DNA of 64,000 nt from Salminus brasiliensis (GCF_030463535.1 NC_132901.1:1841636-1905635), one strand, 5' to 3'; counted from the first letter of the stretch, positions 11,901 through 22,300 are shown. Notes: a model not told the origin generated them from the letters alone. Numbers and translations are program-made.

Positions 11901-14900
11901 CCCTGACCAAACAATGTCTTTTGTTGATTTTTGTTGATCCAAATTAAGGAGTAAAAGGGTAAAAAAACAGAAATTAAATGTAAAAATAATCGGAATTGTG
12001 GCTTGTGCAAATGTTCAGAGACCCTGCTAAGTCAGTAATTCCCCATTTGGGAAATATTGAAGCTTGCAAACTCATTTGGTAGCTGAGATCATTTGTAACA
12101 GGTAATAGTATTGATTGGAAATACAGTTCACCTTCCGTCCTTTACTGTTCTTCATTTAAAATATACGATACAGCATTGTATAAATATACATATATATATT
12201 TATATGTATATGTATATTTATTTATTCATGGCTTTACCATCTAAACACAAATTCAGAATTGTATTATAAAACTGTCCAAAAACATAAAAAGAAATCTGTA
12301 TCAGATTGTTTATCTATGATTGTAATATTTTAAAGGAGAGTTCAGTCCTCCATCATTGCCTGATTCTACTGTGAGAGAAACAAACACAGCTGATGGATCC
12401 ACTCACACCTCAGGTAATAGTATCAGATACAGTGCATGTTATTATATAAACACCAAAACATGAATAAAACACTTCTAAAACAAAGAAATACTGTCATGAT
12501 AACTGTCCAAAATATTTGGTATATGGTATATCGAGATAATGTTAAGCCTGTTTTTTCTGCAGGTCCAGAAACAGCCTATAAAGAAACAAGTACAGATAAA
12601 GAAACACAAGGTATTTTAAAATAATTTAAAAAATGGTCGTAATTGTGGCTTGTGCAAACGTTCAGAGACCCTGCTAGGTCAGCACTAAGTAATACCTCAT
12701 TTGGCAGATATTGAAGCTTACAACCTCTTTTGTTAGAAAAGATTTGTTCATGAGATATAAATGAAATGTTTATTTATGAATGTCATATTTTAAAGGAAAT
12801 GTCAGCCCTCCACTATCCCCAGAACCTACTGTGAGAGAAAAAATAAAAGCTTATGAATTCGCTCAGACCTCAGGTAACAGTATTTATGAGAAATTCAGTT
12901 GAACACAAAATCATTTATACAGTAATGGCTTTGCCATCTAAAAACAGATTTTAATTATAAAACTGTCCAAAAACACAAAAAAAATCTATATTAGATTATT
13001 TAGCTATTATTGTAATATTTTAAAGGAGAGTTCCCCACTCCACCATTGCCTGTTTCTACTGTGAGAGAAACAAACACAGCTGATGGATCCACTCACACCT
13101 CAGGTAATAGTATCAGATACAGTGCATGTTATTATATAAACTCCAAAACATGAATAAAACACTTCTACAACAAAGAAATACTGTCATGATAACTGTCCAA
13201 AATATTTGGTATATGGTGTATCGAGATACTGTTAAGCCTGTTTTTTTCAGCAGGTCCAGAAACAGCCTATAAAGAAACAAGTACAGATAAAGAAACACAA
13301 GGTAACAGTCTGAATTTACAGAATTTAATAAAATTTGGTTATGGCCCACAACATACTCATGATATGGAACATTGCTGCGTTCCTGAAAGCAAATTCACTG
13401 TTACAAGGATGAACAGTCTCTGAAATGGTCTGAATGGTTTGAAAGAGCCATGAAGAACCATGAAGAACATTTAACCCATCCTTTAATCCTCAGTGCATAC
13501 AATTGTATTGCAGAAGTTTGGGCACCCCAGCCAAACAATGTCTTTTGTTGATTTTTGTTGATCCAAATTAGGTAGAAAAAGGGTAAAAAACAGAAATTAA
13601 ATGTAAAAACAATCGGAATTGTGGCTTGTGCAAATGTTCAGAGACCCTGCTAAGTCAGTAATTCCCCATTTGGGAAATATTGAAGCTTGCAAACTCATTT
13701 GGTAGCTGAGATCATTTGTAACAGGTAATAGTATTGATTGGAAATACAGTTCACCTTCTGTCCTTTACTGTTCTTCATTTCAAATATACAATACAGCATT
13801 GTATAAATATACATATATATTTATATGTATATGTATATTTATTTATTCATGGCTTTACCATCTAAACACAAATTTAGAATTTTATTATAACACTGTCCAA
13901 AAACATAAAAAGAAATCTGTATCAGATTGTTTATCTATGATTGTAATATTTTAAAGGAGAGTTCAACCCTCCATCATTGCCTGATTCTACTGTGAGAGAA
14001 ACAAACACAGCTGATGGATCCACTCACACCTCAGGTAATAGTATCAGATACAGTGCATGTTATTATATAAACTCCAAGACATGAATAAAACACTTCTAAA
14101 ACAAAGAAATACTGTCATGATAACTGTCCAAAATATTTGGTATATGGTGTATCGAGATAATGTTAAGCCTGTTTTTTTCAGCAGGTCCAGAAACAGTTTA
14201 TAAAGAAACAAGTACAGATAAAGAAACACAAGGTAACTCAACACCGTTTGAATTTACAGAATTTAATAAAATTTGGCTAATAAAGCAATGATAAACTTTG
14301 GGTTATATACTTCCTCATTACTATGATTTCATTTAAATTACATATTATTAATCAAAATGTAATAAATGCATGTGGTATGCATTTATTACATTAGACTATT
14401 ACACTGTTTAACTTCAAACATACAGTCCAGTCTGTTGCAAGTATCTTATATATTAAAGAACGGCCTCAAGAAATAATTTCTACAGTAATGGCGTTACCAT
14501 CTAGACACAAATTCAGAATTTTAATTATAAAACTGTCCAAAACAAAAAAAACAAATCTGTGTAAGGTTATTTATCTATTATTATAATATTTTAAAGAAGA
14601 GTTCACCCCTCCACTATGTCCTGTTTCTGAATGACCGTACGCTTCCATACACCTGCAGATTCAGCTACTTACTTCACACTCTGGCCTTTGGTACACCTAT
14701 TAACACCTGCTTTGTGACCCATTTTCCATACATTACTAAATAATACCATATTTGGCAGATATCGCAGCTTGCAAACCGTTTTGGTAGCTAAGATCATTTT
14801 GTTCATGAGATTGTGTATTTATGAATGTCATATTTTAAAGAAAATGTCAGCTCTTCACCACGTCCAGTTCCTACTGTGAGAGAAAGAAAACAAGCTTTTG

Positions 14901-17544
14901 AATCCACTCAGACCTCAGGTAACAGTATTTTGTTGGACATACAGTTCACCTTCTGTCCTTTACTGTTCTTCATTTTAAACTTACAATCCAGCCGGTTGCA
15001 AGTATCATATATATTGAAGAAAGGCCTCAAGAAATCATTTCTACAGTAATTTCTTTACCATCTAGACACAAATTTGAATTATAAAACTGCCCAAAAACAC
15101 AGACAAATCTATATTAGATTATTTATCTATGATTGTAATATTTTAAAGGAGAGTTCAACCCTCCATCATTGCCTGTTTCTACTGTAAGAGAAACAAACAC
15201 AGCTGATGGATCCACTCACACCTCAGGTAATAGTATCAGATACAGTGCATGTTATTATATAAACTCCAAAACATGAATAAAACACTTCTACAACAAAGAA
15301 ATACTGTCATGATAACTGTCCAAAATATTTGGTATATGGTGTATCTGAATGTTAAGCTTGTTTTTTTCAGCAGGTCAAGAAACAGCCCACAAAGAAACAA
15401 GTACAGATATAAAAACACAAGGTAACAGTCTGAATTTACAGAACCTAATAAAATTTGGTTATGGCCCACAACATACTCATGATATGGAACATTGCTGCGT
15501 TCCTGAAAGCAAATTCACTGTTACAAGGATGAACAGTCTCTGAAATGGTCTGAATGGTTTGAAAGAGCCATGAATAACCATGAAGAACATTTAACCCATC
15601 CTTTAATCCTCAGTGCATACAATTGTATTGCAGAAGTTTGGGCACCCTGACCAAACAATGTCTTTTGTTGATTTTTGTTGATCCAAATTAAGGAGAAAAA
15701 GGGTAAAAAAACAGAAATTAAATGTAAAAATAATCGGAATTGTGGCTTGTGCAAATGTTCAGAGACCCTGCTAAGTCAGTAATTCCCCATTTGGGAAATA
15801 TTGAAGCTTGCAAACTCATTTGGTAGCTGAGATCATTTGTAACAGGTAATAGTATTGATTGGAAATACAGTTCACCTTCTGTCCTTTACTGTTCTTCATT
15901 TAAAATATACGATACAGCATTGTATAAATATACATATATTTATATGTATATGTATATGTATACTTATTTATTCATGGCTTTACCATCTAAACACAAATTC
16001 AGAATTTTATTAAAAAACTGTCCAAAAACATAAAAAGAAATCTGTATCAGATTGTTTATCTATGATTGTAATATTTTAAAGGTGAGTTCAGTCCTCAACC
16101 ATTGCCTGTTTCTACTGTGAGAGAAACAAACACAGCTGATGGATCCACTCACACCTCAGGTAATAGTATCAGATACAGTGCATGTTATTATATAAACTCC
16201 AAAACATGAATAAAACACTTCTAAACAAAGAAATACTGTCATGATAACTGTCCAAAATATTTGGTATATGGTGTATCGAGATACTGTTAAGCCTGTTTTT
16301 TTCTGCAGGTCCAGAAACAGTTTATAAAGAAACAAGTACAGATAAAGAAACACAAGGTAACTCTACACCGTCTGAATTTAGAGAATTTAATAAAGTTTGG
16401 CTAATAAAGCAATGATAAACTTTGGGTTATATACTTCCTCATTACTATGATTTCATTTAAATTACATATTATCAATCAAAATGTAATAAATGCATGTGGT
16501 ATGCATTTATTACATTACACTATTACACTGTTTAACTTCAAACATACAGTCCAGTCTGTTGCAAGTATCTTATATATTAAAGAACGGCCTCAAGAAATCA
16601 TTTCTACAGTAATGGTGTTACCATCTAGACACAAATTCAGAATTTTAATTATAAAACTGTCCAAAACAAAAAAAAAATCTGTGTAAGGTTATTTATCTAT
16701 TATTATAGTATTTTAAAGAAGAGTTCACCCCTCCACTATGTCCTGTTTCTGAATGACCGTACGCTTCCATACACCTGCAGATTCAGCTACTTACTTCACA
16801 CTCTGGCCTTTGGTACACCTATTAACACCTGCTTTGTGACCCATTTTCCATACATTACTAAATAATACCATATTTGGCAGATATTGCAGCTTGCAAACCG
16901 TTTTGGTAGCTAAGATCATTTTGTTCATGAGATTGTTTATTTATGAATGTCATATTTTAAAGAAAATGTCAGCTCTTCACCACGTCCAGTTCCTACTGTG
17001 AGAGAAAGAAAACAAGCTTTTGAATCCACTCAGACCTCAGGTAACAGTATTTTGTTGGACATACAGTTCACCTTCTGTCCTTTACTGTTCTTCATTTTAA
17101 ACTTACAATCCAGCCGGTTGCAAGTATCATATATATTGAAGAAAGGCCTCAAGAAATCATTTCTACAGTAATTTCTTTACCATCTAAACACAAATTTGAA
17201 TTATAAAACTGTCCAAAAACACAGACAAATCTATATTAAATTATTTATCTATGATTGTAATATTTTAAAGGTGAGTTCAACCCTCCACCATTGCCTGTTT
17301 CTACTGTGAGAGAAACAAACACAGCTGATGGATCCACTCACACCTCAGGTAATAGTATCAGATACAGTGCATGTTATTATATAGACTCCAAAACATGAAT
17401 AAAACACTTCTAAAACAAAGAAATACTGTCATGATAACTGTCCAAAATATTTGGTATATGGTGTATCGAGATACTGTTAAGCCTGTTTTTTCTGCAGGTC
17501 CAGAAACAGCCTATAAAGAAACAAGTACAGATAAGGAAACATAA
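5912..17544 (+). CDS. Butyrophilin-like receptor with amplified microexon tail, no B30.2 (BTN-L1)
   Basis: Type I membrane protein of the butyrophilin/MOG Ig family. Exons: 5910-5960 (ATG 5912; signal peptide [16 protein letters not shown]), 6079-6423 (IgV; Cys in VVLPC, Trp in EIHWYR, DRGEYVC), 6828-6977 and 7086-7235 (IgC split in two; Cys in NVTC and WISC), 7380-7463 (transmembrane [15 protein letters not shown]), 7561-7590, 7730-7753. Then come repeat exons, 48 nt at 8132, 8820, 9508, 10440, 11630, 12563, 13254, 14185, 15374, 16309, 17498, and 78 nt at 8364, 8593, 9053, 9283, 10212, 11096, 11404, 12336, 12796, 13026, 13957, 14841, 15149, 16082, 16963, 17271. All junctions are phase 1. If every exon is used the frame is open for 868 codons and stops at TAA 17542-17544, a CAA-to-TAA change in the last 48-nt exon. 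Residues: IgV 17-131, IgC 132-231, TM 232-259, tail 278-868. The usual C-terminal B30.2 is lost (relic at 18194). It could be a functional tail-only receptor or a young pseudogene; the ectodomain is fully intact. Confidence 0.78.
9768..9875 (+). mobile_element. MITE-like piece with TTTGGGCACCCC end, copied with the modules
   Basis: The segment AGAAGTTTGGGCACCCCAGC followed by CAATGTCTTTTGTTGATTTT lies in an intron. It recurs at about 11888-11990, 13511-13615 and 15629-15735. It predates the module duplications. The family was not determined. Confidence 0.5.
10611..10647. repeat. Perfect 16-bp-arm hairpin, three copies
   Basis: AATGTAATAAATGCAT and its exact reverse complement ATGCATTTATTACATT are separated by five bases (GTGGT). 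Identical copies are at 14356-14392 and 16480-16516, carried by the B modules. It sits in an intron between the 48-nt exon and the disrupted microexon. Confidence 0.85.
10852..10990 (+). pseudogene. Type E microexon broken by a transposon fragment (three copies)
   Basis: After TTTTAAAG the sequence follows the type E exon (GAGTTCACCCCTCCACTA...GTTTCT, with one A/G change at the border). After 10886 it switches into GAATGACCGTACGCTTCC, which is part of the Tc1-like element seen at 17570-18005. The 3' half and donor of the exon are gone. The same breakpoint occurs at 14597-14740 and 16719-16860, so the insertion happened once and was then multiplied with the B module. These copies cannot be spliced normally and are left out of the BTN-L1 model. 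Confidence 0.75.
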
Positions 17545-17569
17545 GGTAACTCAACACAGTCTGAATTTA

Positions 17570-18005
17570 CACTACTGGACAAAGTTCTGCTGGTACAGTG
17601 CAGTGAGTGTCTCGTTGGATAAGTCACAAGGCAGATGTTAATGATTGGCTGTAGTGTCAAGGACATAGCCGAATCTGCAGATGTATGGAAGCGTACGGTC
17701 ATTCTGGTCTACCAGCAGTGGCAAAAGTCTTAGCCTACAATACATTCTCGTCAGTTTTGTTTGAAAGACCATCAACATATGAAGCAGAGTGGCTCACAGG
17801 AAGCCTATGCTCACTTCTGTTGAAAGAATGACCAGACTGAGGAGAACTGGGATTTCTGCCACTGCTGGTAGACCCGAATGACCGTACGCTTCCATACACC
17901 TGCAGATTCAGCTACTTCCTTCACACTTTGGCCTTTTGCACACCTATTAACACCTGCTTTGTGACCCATTTTCCATACATCCAACGAGACACTCACTGCT
18001 TTGTT
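17570..18005. mobile_element. Inverted pair of Tc1-like transposon fragments downstream of the last microexon
   Basis: On the + strand 17590-17735 and on the - strand 17845-18000 are two diverged copies of the same coding fragment, facing each other. Shared words include GAGTGTCTCGTTGGAT, GCGTACGGTCATTC and GTCTACCAGCAGTGGCA. The minus copy encodes a helix-turn-helix-like piece ([20 protein letters not shown]), typical of the N-terminus of Tc1-type transposases. No complete transposase is present. The insertion occupies the place where the small exons before the B30.2 exon would be expected. Confidence 0.65.
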
Positions 18006-18193
18006 CCACCTCTTCTAATCTAATAATAAAAGGTAATAATAGACAAATTCAGGACTGAACAATTCAGCAATTCAGCTACATTTCCTGTAACACCAAGAAC
18101 TCACCAAGTATAGAGTGCTAGTAATGGCTTAAATATTCTTTTACATTCTTTTATTTTCTTAATCTGTTTTAATTGAATCATTTTTTTCTCCAG

Positions 18194-18320
18194 TGGCCAT
18201 CAAGCCAGATTAATCAGAGTCTGATCTGGGCGTCCTGTTTAAAGAAAGAATGAGAGAAGGACGGTATTACTGGGAGGTGACTGGATTGACTGGATTAAAA
18301 GTTCCTACTGCATGTTCCAG
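18194..18320 (+). pseudogene. Truncated B30.2 exon relic of BTN-L1
   Basis: After a good acceptor (TTTTTTTCTCCAG) the sequence aligns without gaps to the start of the BTN-L2 B30.2 exon at 29164: VAIK, then LGVLFKERMREGRYYWEVTG. Codon 7 is TAA, where BTN-L2 has CTA. The homology ends near 18315, so roughly three quarters of the domain, including SWYVGV and LGVFLDC, is deleted. The relic shares the shortened PRY region of BTN-L2. Confidence 0.85.
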
Positions 18321-19690
18321 CGACCGAAAAGAAAATGAATGATCAAAATCTAATTATGAAAGGAACTGTTTACAACAATGAAATGGTTACCTTTATACTA
18401 TTTAACATTTTTATCCAACGATCAATAGAAACGAATGTCGTAAATTAAGTACTGTCATTCAGCTGTAAATCAGGGGTAGCCTGACCTGCTACTGGGGATC
18501 CTAGAGAGCTCAGATCCAATATTTGATATTCAGATGCTTCTAAAAGTCTTCGCTCAGGTTGTTAGGCTGGGGTTGGAGCTAAACTTGACACGGTGGTAGA
18601 TCACCGGGTCCAGGATTGGGCACCCCAGCTCTCAACTTTTATCTTTTGTCAGTGAATAATATATATTTTGGTTTGTTAATAGAAAAAAAGTTGAACATAT
18701 TAAATAACTCAAATGTATAGACTGTTTAATAATGATTGCTAATGGTTTTATCACTGGTAATTATGCTTGCAATTATGGCTGATTTAATGTTCCCTTATGT
18801 TATCTACTGCGGGGAATATTTTTCACTATGTATAATATTTTTACATATTCCATATATATTTCTGTTACATAAATACATTTTAAGATTCATGTATATCTTT
18901 GGAGAGTCAGTGTATGTCTTCAGAGAGTCACGTTACCTGTGTGTTGCCAGAACTTGTTCCTAATTCACAGCGAACTGTCCTGTGAACATTTTATGTCCTA
19001 TAGAAGGTTAAAAAAATACATTATTTTGGACAAAAAACAAACAAACCTATATATACATGGATCCAGAAGAAATGTGGTAATCCTCAGTACTGTATTAGGC
19101 TTAAAACAACACTAGGAGGTCACATTTGGTCACTGTTTTGTGGACAGAAATGTTTTCTGTTTAATAGTTATAGTATTAAATGTAATGTAATGTATTAAGC
19201 ATAAATATTTTTCTGATTTAATAAAAAAAAGAACTGAGCAGTTTTGTCACAGTTTTGTCACAGTTTGTTTAAGAATCCTATTAGCACTAAGATTAATATA
19301 GGGGCTTGTGGTATGGTTGACGTTCACATTTTTTATTGCATTCTTTTAAACAAATATTTCTCGCAACAAATAACAATAACAAATTCTGTCAAGTAGGGAT
19401 AAGCTTCAATGTTTTATTATTGAGTAATAATATCTATATTATACATGTATCAGAAAAATACACAACAGTTTATGCGTTTGATTTTATGACATAATATGGA
19501 TAACCTTTTTTAATGCTTAAATTGTTGTATGGAAGTGTTTGCTTTATCAATGTTGGCCTCACCTGCCTGAAAATAAAATAGTTATTATTAAGTAAACATT
19601 TAACTAATAAAGAAATAGTATAGTTTTATTAACAGTTAAACCCTTACTCCATTATCTCAGTTCTGACTGACCTTGCTTAAAATAAGAAAA
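18321..19690. other. Intergenic, no gene seen
   Basis: AT-rich DNA without convincing exons. The stretch 18480-18635 (GGTTGGAGCTAAACTTGACA, ATCACCGGGTCCAGGATTGG) matches a repeat downstream of BTN-L2 at 29695-29825, so it is either a shared 3' flank or a dispersed repeat. Confidence 0.5.
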
Positions 19691-20420
19691 TCTACCCAGC
19701 AACACATATCACTTCTCTGTTCTGATTGGCTGCCTTGCGTTGAGAGCGGTGGGAAATTAACCAATGATCAACCGTAACTGTAAAATCAACCACTAACAGA
19801 GAGACTACACAAAAAGTCTACCCAGCAACACATCTCACTTCTGATTGGCTGCCTTGCGCTAAGAGCGGGAAAATTAACCAACGGTTCAACTTACTGTAAA
19901 TCAACCGCTAACAGAGAGGCCAGACCGAAAGTCTACCCAGCAACACATCTCACTTATGATTGGCTGCTTTGCAGGACGCGGGAAATATGAACCAATGACC
20001 GAGCGCAACTGTAAAATCAACCACTAACAGAGAGACTACACAAAAAGTCTACCCAGCAACACATCTCACTTCTGATTGGCTGCCTTGCTGAGAGCGGGAA
20101 AATTAACCAACGGTTCAACTTACTGTAAATCAACCGCTAACAGAGAGGCCAGACCGAAAGTCTACCCAGCAACACATCTCACTTATGATTGGCTGCTTTG
20201 CAGGACGCGGGAAATATGAACCAATGACCGAGCGCAACTGTAAAATCAACCACTAACAGAGAGGCTACACAGAAAGTCTACCTAGCAACACACCCAAGTT
20301 CTGATTGGCTGCCTTGCTGAGAGCGGGAAATATGAACCAATAACTGAGCCACGATGGTGAATCAGCCGCTAACGGAGAGGCCAGACCGAAAGTCTGCCCA
20401 GCAACACATCTCAAATAGGC
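19691..20420. repeat. Tandem array of about 115-bp units with CCAAT and E2F-like boxes
   Basis: Unit marks (TCTACCCAGCAACACA) start at 19691, 19817, 19932, 20048, 20161, 20277 and 20393. Spacings are 126, 115, 116, 113, 116 and 116, and units two apart are more alike than neighbours. Most units contain TGATTGGCTG (inverted CCAAT), a GCGGGAAA word (E2F-like) and a forward CCAAT or CCAAC. The order is CCAAT-E2F-CCAAT about 20-45 bp apart, as in cell-cycle promoters. A similar word pattern (CTCTGTTCTGATTAGCTGCC) at 59480 suggests the unit may come from a dispersed element. Confidence 0.85.
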
Positions 20421-20457
20421 TAGCTAATTTAACTAGCGCTGGCTAAAAGAGAGGAAA

Positions 20458-20668
20458 ATGAGGGGGGAAGACCAGCAGACGCGCACTGTGAGGAGAAAAT
20501 TACACCAGAGACAGTTTATCAGGAGGCTGGACACTTTTTATTCCCCCCTTTTTCCCATTAAACCATACAAATGGCTCTTAAACTCTGAAGGACCAGCCAC
20601 AGCGACATGGCTGCCCTCAGTTTCTCCTCAGAAACTTAGCTAGTCCCTGCTTGTGACTGTGGAGCTTG
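20458..20668 (+). other. Exon-like stretch downstream of the CCAAT/E2F array (uncertain)
   Basis: An ATG at 20458, just after the array, opens 61 codons (basic start RGEDQQTRTVRRKLHQR) ending in TAG at 20641-20643. A strong donor-like GTAAGTATGA follows at 20669. Position and donor fit a first exon of an unknown transcript driven by the array, but the short frame resembles no family I know and may be chance. Confidence 0.22.
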
Positions 20669-22000
20669 TAAGTATGACAGGATTTCAGTTTAAGTGGTTT
20701 TGGTCAGAAACAACTGTTATTATTTACAACATTTTTAAAAATCAGGTAGCTATATTTAGGTAGAGCTAGCATTACTGCAATAAAACACAAAGCAGAGTAT
20801 TAGAATTAGCTAGCTAATGTTTTTACTCATAAAAAGTTTTCAGTTTTTCGTGTATGGATGAGAAAAAAAACATATAGCTAAATCACTTCTATTATAAGTA
20901 TATTACATAATTACTAATTTAGCATTTTCATTAGAGCGCCTTCATTTTGGAGTGGCTCGGTAGCGCCCCCTAGTGGCGGGTGTGAAGAAACCGAAAGAGA
21001 ATCCAGTGGCAACTTACTTTCCTCACAGCAATTTCTCCTGACTTACTTACCTTAAAGAAAAACATTCATGAAATTCTGTAACGACCAATAAGAAAAAATA
21101 AAACATAAATTATAAAACACGGCCTTTAGTTGTACATTTGATTTTAGTGTAAAATAATCCAAGATAAAGGTAAATACTTTACTAATTAAGCTTAAAACAG
21201 ACTAATTTAGATTTATGCACTATTTTACTGATAAAGTCTGAACAAAAATTCTATATTTACCCTTTAAGAAGTTAACAGTAAATAAACTTTTATGTGTAAT
21301 TATTTGGATCACATCGCTGGATGTTTGATTTTATTTTATTTATACATTTAAAGAAAACAGGCAGTAAAATACATGTATATTTTAAAACTATTATTTGTTC
21401 AAATTAGTTTTTATGAAAATAATTTGGCAATTATCTTTAGACCTGCAGATGAATGACTCTTTAGTCATTAAGGCACCGTCTAAAAGTGCACAAATTTTAG
21501 GACTGGTTACTTTGAATTGACCAAGAAATGCAAAGTATGATCACTTTCATTAACCATCATTAATCACAATTAATTTCATTAGTCACTTTTATTATTGCAG
21601 CTTTGTACAACTTCCTAAATAGTATATAATAACTCCTTAAATCATAATTAATATGCTTTAGAAACGTAAATGCTTTATGAAATGCATTAAAAATGACTTT
21701 TATTAATGGAATAACACATTTTAACACATTGGAAGTTTTAGTAAATTCCAGGTCCAACATTGAAGGTTGTATTAATCACCATACAAAATATGATGCAAAG
21801 CCAAGCCAATAAATTTAGTAATTAAAATAGTAAAAAAAAATAGTAAATTAGTAAAACTAAAAATAGTAGCGCATCTTCAGATCTTCAGATCAACTAAATA
21901 ACTCGGGGGTTTGTGTTCTGTCTCCAGGACTGCTGAGATCTTAGGTCTGCTCCTGTTGTGGACCTTTATTTAATGAGAAATCGAACAGATAGAGCCGTTA
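20669..22000. other. Intergenic AT-rich DNA, one CTCF-like site
   Basis: No supported exon. Apart from the CTCF-like motif at 20962-20976 the stretch is low-complexity AT-rich sequence. Confidence 0.5.
20962..20976 (-). promoter_or_regulatory. CTCF-like motif
   Basis: On the minus strand it reads CCACTAGGGGGCGCT, a full match to the vertebrate CTCF core (CCASYAGRGGGCRS). It lies between BTN-L1 and BTN-L2. Confidence 0.55.
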
Positions 22001-22019
22001 ATCCAGGTAATGTCCCGCG

Positions 22020-22300
22020 CAAAGCCGGGATTACCGTCCTGGGGCGGAGCTTTGTCCCTCACCTGGACTCTCGCGACCTTTGAGCGTTTTTTTTGCGCGC
22101 GGTCGTTACAGGTGTTAACAGGTGAGCTCGCGGTCAGAAAAACGGACAAACTCCGGGTTTAGGTCGGTAAAACGGAATCGTGTCGTGTTTAACAGGAGGC
22201 TGGAGGTAGGAGGCTGCAGGTATTTTGGTTAAGGTGGGCTCTGGGAAGATCTGGACTTTGCTCACGACCCTCCGTTATGGCCCACTGACCTCACGCGACG
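22020..22300 (+). promoter_or_regulatory. GC-rich promoter and 5' non-coding exon of BTN-L2
   Basis: A GC-rich island (GGGGCGGAGC, CTCGCGACC, GCGCGCGGTCG) stands out from the AT-rich surroundings. It is homologous to the BTN-L1 5' region and ends in the matching donor GCGACG|GTAAACTGTG at 22300. GGGGCGGAGC near 22040 is a GC-box. There is no usable start codon, since an ATG at about 22276 stops after three codons. Confidence 0.55.

Larger units (their letters stand above)
8132..17545 (+). repeat. Tandem array of 27 symmetric microexons (BTN-L1 tail)
   Basis: Eleven 48-nt and sixteen 78-nt exons, each multiples of three with phase 1-1 borders. 48-nt type: [15 protein letters not shown], with Tyr changed to His in three copies (9508, 11630, 15374). 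78-nt type [18 protein letters not shown] then GSTHTS (8593, 9283, 10212, 11404, 12336, 13026, 13957, 15149, 16082, 17271). 78-nt type [15 protein letters not shown] then [11 protein letters not shown] (8364, 9053, 12796). Type N': [14 protein letters not shown] or [14 protein letters not shown], then [11 protein letters not shown] (11096, 14841, 16963). The 78-nt exons follow an AT-rich TTTTAAAG acceptor, the 48-nt exons a normal pyrimidine tract with CAG. All copies keep GT donors, and 26 of 27 keep an open frame. The encoded tail is hydrophilic and rich in Thr, Ser and Glu. Confidence 0.88.
8593..17545 (+). repeat. Higher-order tandem duplication A-B-A-B-B' carrying the microexons
   Basis: Module starts can be set at type E exons 8593, 12336 and 16082. 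Exons 8820, 9053, 9283, 9508, 10212, 10440, 11096, 11404 and 11630 recur at 12563, 12796, 13026, 13254, 13957, 14185, 14841, 15149 and 15374, a constant shift of 3743-3746 bp. The roughly 2.12-kb B module (10212 onward) recurs again at 16082-17545, where the shift from 13957 is 2125. Introns, embedded transposon pieces and a disrupted microexon were copied along, with only scattered base differences visible. The duplications therefore look recent. Confidence 0.85.

Noticed and set aside
20458-20643. 61-codon frame as a protein-coding gene
   Set aside because: No known family and short. Kept only as an uncertain exon-like stretch because of its promoter-like context and donor.
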